Shown piece after piece: positions 16,736-25,762 of a stretch of DNA of 64,000 nt. A program made the position numbers and the translations under genes. The DNA comes from Pseudonocardia kujensis (GTDB taxonomy: Bacteria > Actinomycetota > Actinomycetes > Mycobacteriales > Pseudonocardiaceae): positions 62,001 through 126,000 of the forward strand of contig NZ_JAJSOK010000016.1 in the NCBI RefSeq assembly GCF_021283305.1, read 5' to 3'. Within the stretch, counting starts at the first letter, position 1. Every line of letters begins with the position of its first letter. The notes below the pieces were generated by a model. The model saw only the letters and a list, made by a program, of their open reading frames with translations. It searched no databases and was not told where the DNA came from.

Positions 16736-17683
16736 ATGGCTGAGGTTCTGGTCCTCGTCGACCATCTCGACGGGGAGATCAAGAAGAGCACGTTCGAGCT
16801 GCTGACCGCGGCCCGCGCGCTGGGCGAGCCGTCCGCGGTCGTGGTCGGCCCGGCCGGGTCCGCCGGGAAGCTGTCCGAGGGGCTCAAGGCCCACGGCGCG
16901 GCGAAGATCTACGTGGCGGAGACCGACTCGTCGGACTTCCTGACCCCGCAGGTGTCGGTGCTGGCCTCGCTGGTCGAGTCCAAGGACCCGGCGGCGGTGC
17001 TGATCGGCGTGTCGGCCGACGGCAAGGAGATCGCCGGCCGGCTGGCGATCCGCACCAACTCCGCGCTGCTCGGCGACGTCGTGGGCGTCTCTCCGGAGGG
17101 CGCGACCCACTCGGTGTTCGGTGGGGCGTTCATCGCCGAGGCCAAGGCCAACACCGCCCACCCGGTGATCACCCTGCGTCCGGGATCGGTCGAGGTCGAG
17201 CAGGCCGACGGCGCCGGTGCCGAGGAGACCGTCGAGGTCCCGGCCGCCTCGGGTCGTAGCGCCACGGTGCAGTCGCGCGAGCCGGTCACCGGCGGCGACC
17301 GCCCGGAGCTGACCGAGGCGAGCGTCATTGTCTCCGGTGGTCGTGGTGTGGGGTCGGCCGAGCAGTTCTCCGTGGTCGAGGGGCTGGCCGACTCCCTCGG
17401 TGCCGCCGTGGGCGCCTCGCGTGCCGCGGTGGACTCGGGCTTCTACCCGCACCAGTTCCAGGTCGGGCAGACCGGCAAGACCGTGTCCCCGCAGCTCTAC
17501 ATCGCGCTGGGCATCTCCGGTGCGATCCAGCACCGCGCGGGCATGCAGACCTCGAAGACGATCATCGCGGTCAACAAGGACCCGGAGGCCCCGATCTTCG
17601 AGATCGCCGACTTCGGCGTGGTGGGCGACCTGTTCAAGGTCGCGCCGCAGCTGCAGGAGGAAGTCACCAAGCGCAAGAGCTGA
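16736..17683 (+). CDS. etfA: Electron transfer flavoprotein alpha subunit
   Basis: The FAD-binding subunit of ETF, 315 residues. The C-terminal FAD domain is intact: [58 protein letters not shown] and [21 protein letters not shown]. It forms the functional complex with EtfB encoded just upstream. AAGGAA lies 6 bases before the ATG. A strong hairpin after the stop ends the operon. Synteny matches Rv3028c (fixB). Confidence 0.96.
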   Translation: MAEVLVLVDHLDGEIKKSTFELLTAARALGEPSAVVVGPAGSAGKLSEGLKAHGAAKIYVAETDSSDFLTPQVSVLASLVESKDPAAVLIGVSADGKEIAGRLAIRTNSALLGDVVGVSPEGATHSVFGGAFIAEAKANTAHPVITLRPGSVEVEQADGAGAEETVEVPAASGRSATVQSREPVTGGDRPELTEASVIVSGGRGVGSAEQFSVVEGLADSLGAAVGASRAAVDSGFYPHQFQVGQTGKTVSPQLYIALGISGAIQHRAGMQTSKTIIAVNKDPEAPIFEIADFGVVGDLFKVAPQLQEEVTKRKS

Positions 17684-17702
17684 TCTGCGCGGACCTGCGC
17701 GC

Positions 17703-17738
17703 GCGGCCCCGCCCCCCTCACTCCCGGGGCGGGGCCGC
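17703..17738 (+). terminator. Terminator hairpin of the etfBA operon
   Basis: Thirteen-base perfect arms (GCGGCCCCGCCCC and complement) are separated by 10 bases, 20 bases after the etfA stop. There is no T-run, as is usual in this genome. Confidence 0.65.
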
Positions 17739-17855
17739 CGCCGTTCCCGGGGCCGCCACCCGACCGTGTGACGCCGCGCCGAGGTTCACCGGGCCTTCAC
17801 GCGCGGGACGCCGCCGATGGCGTGCGTGTTCGGACCCGGCCGATACCAAGCATGC

Positions 17856-18617
17856 GTGACCTCATCCCAGGTTCTGGTCCGGACGCCCGAGGCGGCGGCC
17901 ACGCGCTACTCGCTGCTGCTGACCACCGACTCCGCGGACGTCGAGGCCGCCCAGCGGCTCCGCCACCGGGTGTTCGCCGGGGAGCTCGGCGCGCAGCTCG
18001 ACAGCCCGCGTCCCGGCCTCGACGCCGACCGGTTCGACGAGTTCTGCGACCACCTCGTGGTGCGGGAGGACGCGACCGGCGAGGTCGTCGGCACCTACCG
18101 GATGCTGCCGCCGCGCCGGGCGCGAGCCGCGGGCGGCCTGTACTCCGACGGCGAGTTCGACCTCACCGCCCTCGACCCCATCCGGGCGGAGCTGGTCGAG
18201 ACCGGGCGCTCCTGTGTGCACCCCGACCACCGGGCGGGCGCCGTCGTGGGGCTGGTGTGGGCCGGGATCGCCCGGTACATGCTGCTCACCGGCAACCGCT
18301 GGCTGACCGGCTGCGCGAGCGTCCCGCTCGCCGACGGCGGCGCGCTGGCCGCCGGGGTCCGCGACACCGTCTTCGCCTCGCACCTCTCGCCGGCCGAGTA
18401 CCGCGTGACGCCGCACCGGCCGTGGGACGCCGAGGCCGCCACCCGCCACCGCAAAACGGCCCTGCCGCCGCTGCTGCGCGGCTACCTGCGGCTGGGCGCC
18501 TGGGTGTGCGGGGAACCGGCCCACGATCCCGCCTTCGGCTGCGCCGACTTCCTCGTCCTGCTCGGCCTCGAGCACGCCGACCAGCGCTACCTCCGCTTCT
18601 TCCTGGGCGAGCAGTGA
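17856..18617 (+). CDS. GNAT-type N-acyltransferase (OlsB-like, Rv3027c-like)
   Basis: A 253-residue member of the hemolysin-like GNAT family that includes ornithine-acyl-ACP acyltransferase OlsB. Characteristic segments are RLRHRVFAGELGAQL, DEFCDHLVVREDATGEVVGTYRML, GRSCVHPDHRAGAVVGLVWAGIARYM and a C-terminal FGCADFLVLLGLE. Its stop overlaps the start of the adjacent PlsC-type gene by GTGA. The OlsB/OlsA combination makes ornithine lipids in other bacteria, so this pair may do so here. In actinobacteria this role is inferred rather than shown. The GTG at 17856 is chosen over an upstream ATG because TACCAA lies 7 bases before it. Confidence 0.8.
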   Translation: MTSSQVLVRTPEAAATRYSLLLTTDSADVEAAQRLRHRVFAGELGAQLDSPRPGLDADRFDEFCDHLVVREDATGEVVGTYRMLPPRRARAAGGLYSDGEFDLTALDPIRAELVETGRSCVHPDHRAGAVVGLVWAGIARYMLLTGNRWLTGCASVPLADGGALAAGVRDTVFASHLSPAEYRVTPHRPWDAEAATRHRKTALPPLLRGYLRLGAWVCGEPAHDPAFGCADFLVLLGLEHADQRYLRFFLGEQ

Positions 18618-19567
18618 GCGAGCGGACCGCGCGCCGCACCATGCCGCGCGCGGACTCGCCGACCACGGCCCTGCGGATCCGCCGCGCGGCGCCCCGCCCT
18701 CCGGAGCCCCTCCCCGCCGGCGACGTCACCCTCCCGGCCGCCGCGCTCCGGACCCTCCACCCCACCCACCCCGGCCTCCCGGCGCTCGCCGACCGCCCGG
18801 CCTGGGCGCCCTGCTCGCCGTGCGGGCCCGACTGCCTCCCGGTTGCCGGCCCCCGCGCCGATCGGAGGGCCGGCCTCCGCGTGGCGCGCCGGCTCACCGC
18901 GCTGACGGCACTCCTGCTCGTCGCCCTGCCGGTCCTGCTCCTCGGCCCGAACCCGCGCCTGTTCCGGGCCGTGCTGCGTGCCGCGGGCGTCCGCCTCCGG
19001 ATCCGGGGCACCACCTACGGGCACGGCGACGGGCACGGCGGGGTGCTGGTGGTCGCCAACCACCTGTCGTGGATCGACGTCGTGGCGCTCGGCGCCGTCG
19101 CCCCGGTCCGGATGATCGCGAAGCGCGAGGTGGCCGACTGGCCGCTGATCGGCGCGATCGCCCGCCGCACCGGCGCCCTGTTCGTCGACCGTGCCGGCCT
19201 GCGCGGGCTCCCCGACGTCGTCGCGGGCACGGCGGCCGCCCTGCGCGCCGGCACCACCGTCGGCGTCTTCCCCGAGGGCACGACCTGGTGCGGCTCGGCG
19301 TCGGGCCCGTTCCGGCGGGCCCCGTTCCAGGCCGCGCTCGACGCCGGCCGCCCGGTCCGGCCCGTCCGCATCGACCTCGCGCTGCCCGACGGCAGGCCCA
19401 CCACCGCCGGCGCGTTCGTGGGCGACGAGACCCTCTGGGACTCGCTGCTGCGCGTCCTGCGGCTGGAGCGCCTGGACTGCACGCTCACCCTGCTGCCCGT
19501 GCTGGCGCCCGAGGGGGACCGGCGCACCCTCGCCGCCCGGGCCGAACGCGCGGTCGCGGCCGCGTAG
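18614..19567 (+). CDS. PlsC-family 1-acyl acyltransferase (OlsA-like, Rv3026c-like)
   Basis: A membrane-associated acyltransferase of 317 residues. One hydrophobic segment (LTALTALLLVALPVLLLG, about 95-112) precedes the PlsC domain, with catalytic motif NHLSWID (His/Asp), KREVADWPLIGAI, LFVDRAG and FPEGTTW. About 80 N-terminal residues rich in Pro, Arg and Ala form a poorly conserved extension. Coupling to the OlsB-like gene by a GTGA overlap suggests sequential acylation of one lipid. Glycerophospholipid synthesis is the alternative. Confidence 0.82.
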   Translation: MSERTARRTMPRADSPTTALRIRRAAPRPPEPLPAGDVTLPAAALRTLHPTHPGLPALADRPAWAPCSPCGPDCLPVAGPRADRRAGLRVARRLTALTALLLVALPVLLLGPNPRLFRAVLRAAGVRLRIRGTTYGHGDGHGGVLVVANHLSWIDVVALGAVAPVRMIAKREVADWPLIGAIARRTGALFVDRAGLRGLPDVVAGTAAALRAGTTVGVFPEGTTWCGSASGPFRRAPFQAALDAGRPVRPVRIDLALPDGRPTTAGAFVGDETLWDSLLRVLRLERLDCTLTLLPVLAPEGDRRTLAARAERAVAAA

Positions 19568-19605
19568 TACCCACCCGCCGGAGGGCCGGGCCGCGGGCCG
19601 GCGTC

Positions 19606-19611
19606 TACCCT
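19606..19611 (+). promoter_or_regulatory. Leaderless -10 box for the iscS upstream ORF
   Basis: TACCCT ends 8 bases before the ATG at 19620. The spacing places the mRNA 5' end at that ATG rather than at the iscS GTG. Confidence 0.5.
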
Positions 19612-19619
19612 GAACGGCG

Positions 19620-19682
19620 ATGAGCGACCAGGAGACCGCGCCCGCCACGGGAGCCCGACGTCGAGCGGGGTCCCGGCCGTGA
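19620..19682 (+). CDS. 20-codon leaderless upstream ORF coupled to iscS
   Basis: The frame encodes [20 protein letters not shown] and its stop overlaps the iscS GTG as GTGA (19679-19682). It begins at the predicted transcription start, so ribosomes loading on the leaderless mRNA would read it first and could reinitiate at iscS, which has no Shine-Dalgarno of its own. The peptide lacks Cys. It may act only as a translation-coupling device. Confidence 0.5.
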   Translation: MSDQETAPATGARRRAGSRP

Positions 19683-20899
19683 CGTACCTGGACCACGCCG
19701 CCACCACCCCGATGGTGCCCGAGGCCGTCGCCGTGATGGCAGAGGCCATGGCGCGCACCGGGAACGCGTCGTCGTTGCACTCCGCGGGCCGGCGCGCCCG
19801 GCGCGAGGTCGAGGAGTCCCGCGAGGGCATCGCCGCGGCGGTCGGCGCCCGGCCGTCGGAGGTCGTGTTCACCACGGGCGGCACGGAGAGCGACAACCTG
19901 GCGGTCAAGGGCCTCTTCTGGGCCCGCCGCGCCGCCGACGCCCGCCGGACGCGGGTGCTGGTCTCGGCCATCGAGCACCATGCCGTGCTCGAGTCGGCGG
20001 AGTGGCTCGTCGAGCACGAGGGCGCCGAGCTGGTCCTGCTCCCCGTCGACGCCGCCGGCCGTGTCCGCCCCGAGGTGCTGCGCGCCGCGATCGAGGAGGC
20101 CCCCGAGGCCACCGCGCTGGTCTCGGTGATGTGGGCGAACAACGAGGTCGGCACGGTCAACCCGATCCGCGAGCTCGCCGCCGTCGCGCACGGGTACGGC
20201 GTCCCGATGCACACCGACGCGGTGCAGGCCGTCGGCATCCTGCCCATCGACTTCGGTGCCAGCGGGGTCGACGCCCTCACCCTCACCGGGCACAAGCTCG
20301 GCGGCCCCTACGGCGCGGGCGCGCTGCTGCTCGGCCGCGAGGTCGGGATGGTGCCGCTGCTGCACGGGGGCGGTCAGGAGCGCGACGTCCGCTCCGGCAC
20401 GCTCGACACGCCCGCGGTCCTCGGGCTGGCCACCGCGGTGCAGAAGGCGGTCGCCGACGCCCCGCGCCGCGCGGCCGTGCTCACCGGCCTGCGGGACGAG
20501 CTGGTGAGCCGGATCCGCGCGGTCGTCCCCGACGCCACGCTCAACGGCGACCCGGGCACGGCGGTGATCGACGGCGGCCCGTCGCGCCTGCCGGGCAACG
20601 CGCACCTCAGCTTCCCCGGCTGCGAGGGCGACAGCCTGCTCATGCTGCTCGACGCGCACGGCATCGAGTGCTCCACCGGCTCGGCGTGCACCTCCGGCGT
20701 GGCCCAGCCCAGCCACGTCCTGCTGGCCATGGGCGCGAGCGAGGCGGTGGCGCGCGGTTCGCTGCGCTTCTCCATGGGACACACCACCACCGAGGCCGAC
20801 GTCGCCGCGGTCGTCGACGTCATCGGTCAGGTCGTCGAGCGGGCCCGCCGGGCCAGCGCGGGCGGCACGCGCCGGCGGGAAACCGCCGGCAGCGCGTGA
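19679..20899 (+). CDS. iscS: Cysteine desulfurase
   Basis: A PLP-dependent enzyme of 406 residues that takes sulfur from cysteine for tRNA thiolation and Fe-S clusters. It has DHAATTPM at the start, IEHHAVLES (PLP-stacking His), the PLP Lys in [15 protein letters not shown] (about 205) and the active-site Cys in [10 protein letters not shown] (about 335). Thirteen bases separate it from mnmA, so the pair supplies sulfur for 2-thiouridine. The GTG start is preceded by a coupled 20-codon ORF. Synteny matches Rv3025c. Confidence 0.95.
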   Translation: MTYLDHAATTPMVPEAVAVMAEAMARTGNASSLHSAGRRARREVEESREGIAAAVGARPSEVVFTTGGTESDNLAVKGLFWARRAADARRTRVLVSAIEHHAVLESAEWLVEHEGAELVLLPVDAAGRVRPEVLRAAIEEAPEATALVSVMWANNEVGTVNPIRELAAVAHGYGVPMHTDAVQAVGILPIDFGASGVDALTLTGHKLGGPYGAGALLLGREVGMVPLLHGGGQERDVRSGTLDTPAVLGLATAVQKAVADAPRRAAVLTGLRDELVSRIRAVVPDATLNGDPGTAVIDGGPSRLPGNAHLSFPGCEGDSLLMLLDAHGIECSTGSACTSGVAQPSHVLLAMGASEAVARGSLRFSMGHTTTEADVAAVVDVIGQVVERARRASAGGTRRRETAGSA

Positions 20900-20912
20900 G
20901 GGTGCCGGGCTC

Positions 20913-21989
20913 ATGAGGGTTCTCGCGGCGCTCTCCGGCGGCGTCGACTCCTCGGTCGCCGCGGCGCGGGCGGTCGCGGCCGGGCACGAGGTGGTCGGGG
21001 TCCACCTGGCGCTCTCCCGCACGCGCGACGCGCTGCGCTCCGGCTCCCGGGGCTGCTGCTCGCGCGAGGACGCCGCCGATGCCGCCCGTGTCGCCGACGT
21101 GCTCGGGATCCCGTACTACGTGTGGGACCTGTCGGAGGAGTTCGCCGAGGACGTGGTCGAGGACTTCGTCGCGAGCTACGCGGCGGGCGAGACGCCCAAC
21201 CCGTGCCTGCGCTGCAACGAGAAGATCAAGTTCGCGGCGGTGCTGGACCGGGCGCTCGCGCTGGGCTTCGACGCCGTGTGCACCGGCCACTACGCCCGCC
21301 TCGAGCAGGGCGTCCTGCGCCGGGCCACGGACGCGGGCAAGGACCAGTCCTACGTGCTCGCCGTGCTGCGCGCCGACCAGCTCGCGCACGCGATGTTCCC
21401 GGTCGGCGACACCGGCAAGCCCGCGATCCGGGAAGAGGCCGCCCGGCTCGGGCTGCGCACCGCGGCCAAGCCGGACAGCCACGACATCTGCTTCATCCCC
21501 GACGGCGACACCCGCGGCTTCCTGCGCGAGCGCCTCGGCGAGCGGCCCGGCGAGATCGTCGACGCGGTGACCGGGGAGGTCCTCGGCGCCCACGCCGGGG
21601 TGCACGGCTTCACCGTGGGCCAGCGCAAGGGCCTCGGCGTCGACCGGCCCGCCGCCGACGGGCGCCCCCGGTACGTGCTCGGGATCGAGCCGGTCAGCGG
21701 CACCGTGACGGTCGGGCCCGGGTCGGCGCTGGAGGTCCGGACCGTCGAGGCCCGGCGCCCGGTCTGGTGCTCGGGCACCGCGCCCGGCGGCCCGTTCGCG
21801 TGCACCGTCCAGGTCCGGGCGCACGGCGGCACGGCACCCGCCGAGGTCACGCCGCTGGCGGACAGCGTGCGCGTCGAGCTCGCCGAGCCGCTCCGGGGGG
21901 TCGCGCCCGGCCAGGCGGTCGCCTTCTACCGCGAGGACCCGGGGGGCGACGTCGTGCTCGGCTCGGCCACCATCACCGCGACGGCGTGA
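20913..21989 (+). CDS. mnmA: tRNA-specific 2-thiouridylase
   Basis: A 358-residue ATP-dependent enzyme that thiolates U34 of tRNAs for Lys, Glu and Gln. It has the PP-loop SGGVDSS at residue 9, the nucleophilic Cys in [12 protein letters not shown] (about 98) and the second Cys in DSHDICFIP (about 193). The MnmA-type C-terminal barrel contains [10 protein letters not shown]. It is co-transcribed with iscS, the likely sulfur donor. Synteny matches Rv3024c. Confidence 0.96.
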   Translation: MRVLAALSGGVDSSVAAARAVAAGHEVVGVHLALSRTRDALRSGSRGCCSREDAADAARVADVLGIPYYVWDLSEEFAEDVVEDFVASYAAGETPNPCLRCNEKIKFAAVLDRALALGFDAVCTGHYARLEQGVLRRATDAGKDQSYVLAVLRADQLAHAMFPVGDTGKPAIREEAARLGLRTAAKPDSHDICFIPDGDTRGFLRERLGERPGEIVDAVTGEVLGAHAGVHGFTVGQRKGLGVDRPAADGRPRYVLGIEPVSGTVTVGPGSALEVRTVEARRPVWCSGTAPGGPFACTVQVRAHGGTAPAEVTPLADSVRVELAEPLRGVAPGQAVAFYREDPGGDVVLGSATITATA

Positions 21990-21996
21990 GCCCGGT

Positions 21997-22779
21997 TCAG
22001 ATCACCGACACCTCGGCGACCATGCCGCGCATGAGGTGCGGCGGCCCGTCGCCGTTGCCGAGCGGGCAGAGCACCAGGTAGCGCCCCGCGGGCAGGTCGA
22101 CCAGCATCCCGCCCTGCTGACCGGGCGCCGCGGTCGTCGCACCGGGAACCACGTCCACCTGCTGCGCCAGCTGCTCCGGCGCCGTCGCCACGACCTGCGC
22201 GACGGTCACGGCCTGGTCCTTCGGCCGCACGATCAGCAGACCGTGGTACAGGTTCGCCGTCGACCGGTTCGTCAGCCGGAACGCCGCCGGACCCGGGTGC
22301 AGCGTCGCGGGGACGCCGTCGAGCCGGTACTCCGTGGCCGTGACCTGGACCTGCTGGTAGCCGCAGTGGTCGTAGGCCCAGGACTCGTAGTCGTTCACGC
22401 TCCGCGCGACGACCGGGGCGTCCGTCGCGGCCGCGGTCCCGGTCGCCGCGGTCGACCGCAGCACGCCCTGCAATGCGGTCAGCGAGGGCCACACGTCCGC
22501 GGGCGCAGTCGTGACCGCGGAGTCGATCAGCGGCAGGATCCGGCCGGCCCACTCCCGCACGGCGGCCGGGTCGGGTGTCGACGGATCACCGGCGGGCGGG
22601 GGCACGGCGTCGATCTTCACCAGGGTCGTGCAGGTCGCGTCGAGCGGGGCGGGGGCCTCCGCGGCGCCCGCGGTGGGGGCCGGGCCGGCCGCGCACGCGA
22701 CCACCCCGCCGACCAGCGCCGCGACCGCCGTCGCCGCCCCCAGCAGCCGCGTCGTCCGGATCCCCGTCCATGTGCCCAT
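21997..22779 (-). CDS. Cupredoxin-like lipoprotein
   Basis: An exported protein of 260 residues. The signal peptide ends in GGVVAC (lipobox VVAC, Cys about 29), followed by an Ala/Pro-rich linker and a helical middle region. The C-terminal 100 residues look like a cupredoxin fold. A possible type-1 copper site is His in LYHGLLIV, then Cys, His and Met in RYLVLCPLGNGDGPPHLMRGM. No named family is recognised and copper binding is inferred from residue spacing. It starts at an ATG with GGGGGAC 5 bases upstream, and is divergent from the MetE-like gene. Confidence 0.7.
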   Translation of the reverse strand: MGTWTGIRTTRLLGAATAVAALVGGVVACAAGPAPTAGAAEAPAPLDATCTTLVKIDAVPPPAGDPSTPDPAAVREWAGRILPLIDSAVTTAPADVWPSLTALQGVLRSTAATGTAAATDAPVVARSVNDYESWAYDHCGYQQVQVTATEYRLDGVPATLHPGPAAFRLTNRSTANLYHGLLIVRPKDQAVTVAQVVATAPEQLAQQVDVVPGATTAAPGQQGGMLVDLPAGRYLVLCPLGNGDGPPHLMRGMVAEVSVI

Positions 22780-22980
22780 GAGGTCCCCCAACCCTGAGGC
22801 GGCGCCGCCCGCGCGGGGCGAGCATGGGCGCGCGGCCGGCCGCCGGGCAGGGCCTGAGGACCCCGGTCCGTACGCAGTTCCTGCACCGCCCCCGCCCCGT
22901 CCCGGCACCGTGTCCGCCTTGTCCCCGGCATACCGGGCCCGGCGCGGCACGCCGCCGGCGGCAGTGTGAGACTCGACCCC

Positions 22981-24228
22981 GTGAGCACGCCCGACGACCC
23001 GCTGGCCGCCCTCCTTGCCGCCGCCGGCCTGGGCGAGGAGAAGTCCGAACCCGAGGACGACCCGTTGGCCGCCGCCCTCGCCGCCGCCGGCCTGGGCGAC
23101 GCCCGCCCGGGGGAGTCGGTCGCCCCCGAGCCGCGCATCCAGGTGAGCGCGGCCCCGGAGGAACCCGAGGAGGAGGGCCCGACCGAGCGGTGGCCCGCGG
23201 GTGCGGCGACGGGCGTGGGCTCGCTGCCCGGCACCGACCCGCGCGAGGCCGCCGCGACCGTCGCGGGGGAGTTCCCGCTGCTGCCGCACCTGCCGGAGCT
23301 GCCGGCCCGGGGCGTCGGCGCGGACCCGGTCGGCCGGGCCGCGGGTCTGCTCGTCGACCTGGCGGTGGAGGTCGTGCCCACGGCCTGGCGGGTCACCGCA
23401 CGCCCGGGCAAGGACCACCGCCGCGCCGTCGACCTGCTGCGCGCCGACCTCGACGCCCTCGACGAGGCCTGCGACCGGACCCGGCCGGACTGGGTGAAGG
23501 TGCAGGTCGTGGGCCCCTGGACGCTCGCGGCGTCGGTCGAGCTGGCGAGCGGGCACCGGGTGCTCACCGACCGCGGGGCCGTCCGGGAGTTCGCCGTGAG
23601 CCTCACCGAGGGCCTGCGCGCGCACGTCGCGGAGGTGGCGGAGCGGACGGGCGCCCACGTCGTCGTCCAGCTCGACGAGCCGCGCCTCGCCGCGGTACTG
23701 GCCGGTGCCCTGCCCACGGCGTCGGGCTACGGGACGGTGCGGGCGGTGCCCGAGCCGGAGGCCCAGGACACGTTGCGCGACATGATCTCGGCGCTGCGGG
23801 TGCCCGTCACGGTGCGGGTCCCGGGCGACCGTCCCCCGCTGCGGGTCCTGCGCGACGTCGGCGCCGCCGCCCTCGGCATCGACGCCACCCGGCCGTCGAT
23901 CTCCGGCGACACCGCCCTGCCCGCGGCGCTCGACGCCGTCGGCGAGGTGTGGGACGCCGGCCTGCCGCTCTTCCTCGGTCTGGTCCCCGTTCGCGACCCG
24001 GGCGAGCCGCTCGAGACCGCGACCCTGGCGCGGCGGGCCTTCGACCTGGCCGACCGGCTCGGGTTCGACCGGGCCCGGCTCGCCGAGCTGGCCGTCCCGA
24101 CACCGGCCGGCGGCCTGGCCCGGGCCACCCCGGACTGGGCACGGCGGGCGATGGAGCTCAGCCGCGACCTCGGCCGGGCGTTCACCGACCCGGACGAGCT
24201 GCCGGGCACCGAGCAGACGGGCCGCTGA
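22981..24228 (+). CDS. MetE-like (cobalamin-independent methionine synthase family) protein, Rv3015c-like
   Basis: A 415-residue TIM-barrel protein related to the C-terminal half of MetE. Conserved stretches are ATGVGSLPGTDPREAA, LPHLPELPARGVGADPVGRAAGLL, VKVQVVGPWTLAASVEL and VVVQLDEPRLAAVLAG. The HxC zinc motif expected of active MetE is not visible after the strand VTVRVPGD, so catalysis of homocysteine methylation is doubtful. The N-terminal 70 residues are an unusual addition holding two copies of DDPLAAxLAAAGLG. A GTG 15 bases further upstream is an alternative start. Confidence 0.75.
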   Translation: MSTPDDPLAALLAAAGLGEEKSEPEDDPLAAALAAAGLGDARPGESVAPEPRIQVSAAPEEPEEEGPTERWPAGAATGVGSLPGTDPREAAATVAGEFPLLPHLPELPARGVGADPVGRAAGLLVDLAVEVVPTAWRVTARPGKDHRRAVDLLRADLDALDEACDRTRPDWVKVQVVGPWTLAASVELASGHRVLTDRGAVREFAVSLTEGLRAHVAEVAERTGAHVVVQLDEPRLAAVLAGALPTASGYGTVRAVPEPEAQDTLRDMISALRVPVTVRVPGDRPPLRVLRDVGAAALGIDATRPSISGDTALPAALDAVGEVWDAGLPLFLGLVPVRDPGEPLETATLARRAFDLADRLGFDRARLAELAVPTPAGGLARATPDWARRAMELSRDLGRAFTDPDELPGTEQTGR

Positions 24229-24240
24229 CCGCCCGCACGC

Positions 24241-24273
24241 GAACGGCGCCCCCACCGGGTGGGAGCGCCGTTC
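24241..24273. terminator. Bidirectional terminator, MetE-like gene / MHS transporter
   Basis: GAACGGCGC and its complement, extended inward by CCCAC/GTGGG with one mismatch, lie between two convergent stops (24228 and 24287). The outer stem is shared with the terminators after ilvC and serA. Confidence 0.75.
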
Positions 24274-24286
24274 GTGCGAGCCCGGG

Positions 24287-25651
24287 TCAGGAGGCGGGGA
24301 CGGCCACCGGGGCGTCGGACGTCTCGTAGAGGTCCCGGCGGAACCGCTCCTTGATCGTCGCGACGGCGATGAAGGTGACCGCCGCGCCCGCGACGATGTA
24401 GAGCGACACCGACCACGAGGCCCCCGTCGCGGCCAGCAGCGCGGTCATGATGAACGGCGCGAGCCCGCCCGCGAACACCGACGCGAACTGGTAGCCGAGC
24501 GAGGCGCCGGAGTACCGGACGTCGGCCGGGAACATCTCGGCGTACAGCGTGGCCTGCGGGCCGTACATCGTGGCGTGGATCGTGAAGCCGATCAGCAGCG
24601 CCAGGAAGACCAGCGGCACGGAGCCGGTGTTCACCATCCAGAACATCGGGAACGCGAACAGCGCCATCAGCACGGTGCCGGTCAGGTACAGCTTCTTGCG
24701 GGTGCCCATGCGGTCGGTGAGCCCGCCGAAGAAGGGCATCGTGACGACCTGGGTCAGCCCGGCGCCCATCACGCACCACAGGATCGAGGTGCGGGACATG
24801 CCGACGGTCTTGGTCGCGTAGTCGAGCATGCCGCTGATGAGGATGTAGAAGGTCGCGTTGACCACGAAGAAGGCGCCCGCGGCCTGCAGGATCTCCTTCC
24901 AGTACCGGCGGACCGCCTGGACCAGCGGCGCCTTGCGCAGCCCGGCCTCCCGCTTCGACTCGACCGAGCGCTGCTGCAGCTCGCGGAACACCGGGGTGTC
25001 CTCGATCTTGAGCTGCACGTAGATCCCGATCAGCACCAGCACCAGGCCGGACAGGAACGGGATCCGCCAGCCCCACGAGTCGAACTGCTCCGGGGTGGTC
25101 ACGGCGGTGATGACCAGGAAGAAGACGTTGCCGGCCACGGCGCCGAAGATCGCGCCGGTCTGCACGAGGCTGCCGTAGAACCCGCGGCGCTCGATCGGCG
25201 CGTGCTCGGTGAGCAGCAGCGCGGCGCCGCCCCACTGCGCGCCGACGCCCAGGCCCTGCACCAGCCGCGCGACCACGAGCAGGATCGGCGCCCAGACGCC
25301 GATGGTGGCGTAGCCCGGCAGCACGCCGATCGCGGTGGTCGCGAGGCCCATGACCAGCATCGCGACGACGAGCGGGGGCTTGCGGCCGAACCGGTCGCCC
25401 ACGTGCCCGGCGATGATGCCGCCCAGCGGCCGGGCGACGAAGCCGACGGCGAACGTCGCGAACGAGGCGAGCGTGCCGGCGACCGGGCTGGCCGAGGGGA
25501 AGAACTGGTGGCCGAGCACGAGCGCGGCGGCCGTCGCGTAGATCAGGAAGTCGAACCACTCGAGAGTGGTGGCGAAGACCGCGGCCGCGGCGAGCCTTCC
25601 CATGCGCGGGGGAGCGGTGTGCTCCCCCCGGTCGAGCTTCTCGGGGGACAT
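24287..25651 (-). CDS. Metabolite:proton symporter (MHS family, MFS)
   Basis: A 12-helix major facilitator of 454 residues. Family hallmarks are ATTLEWFDFLIYATAAAL in helix 1, the loop 2-3 motif GDRFGRKPPL, and ARLVQGLGVGAQWGGAALLLTEHAP in helix 4. Relatives import shikimate, alpha-ketoglutarate, aromatic or short-chain acids. The substrate here is probably the acid activated by the nearby CoA ligase. The ATG at 25651 is preceded by GGAGG 8 bases upstream. A near-perfect 26-base palindrome sits between its -35 and -10 boxes and matches the TetR gene's own site. Confidence 0.88.
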   Translation of the reverse strand: MSPEKLDRGEHTAPPRMGRLAAAAVFATTLEWFDFLIYATAAALVLGHQFFPSASPVAGTLASFATFAVGFVARPLGGIIAGHVGDRFGRKPPLVVAMLVMGLATTAIGVLPGYATIGVWAPILLVVARLVQGLGVGAQWGGAALLLTEHAPIERRGFYGSLVQTGAIFGAVAGNVFFLVITAVTTPEQFDSWGWRIPFLSGLVLVLIGIYVQLKIEDTPVFRELQQRSVESKREAGLRKAPLVQAVRRYWKEILQAAGAFFVVNATFYILISGMLDYATKTVGMSRTSILWCVMGAGLTQVVTMPFFGGLTDRMGTRKKLYLTGTVLMALFAFPMFWMVNTGSVPLVFLALLIGFTIHATMYGPQATLYAEMFPADVRYSGASLGYQFASVFAGGLAPFIMTALLAATGASWSVSLYIVAGAAVTFIAVATIKERFRRDLYETSDAPVAVPAS

Positions 25652-25701
25652 GTCGGCAACCTCCGCCACGGTGCGGCTGCGTCGCCCGCGGGGTGCGAGC
25701 G

Positions 25702-25729
25702 ACGGTACGAACGATCGTTCTTACCGTAA
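25702..25729 (-). promoter_or_regulatory. MHS transporter promoter with TetR-type operator
   Basis: On the minus strand, TTACGG (25729-25724) and TACCGT (25707-25702) are 16 bases apart. The spacer is filled by the palindrome GAACGATCGTTC (25709-25720), and the symmetry extends outward through GGTA/TACC. Repressor binding here would block RNA polymerase directly. Confidence 0.7.
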
Positions 25730-25762
25730 CCGCGGTGTCCCGGGTGGACAAGGGGTGGGGTG

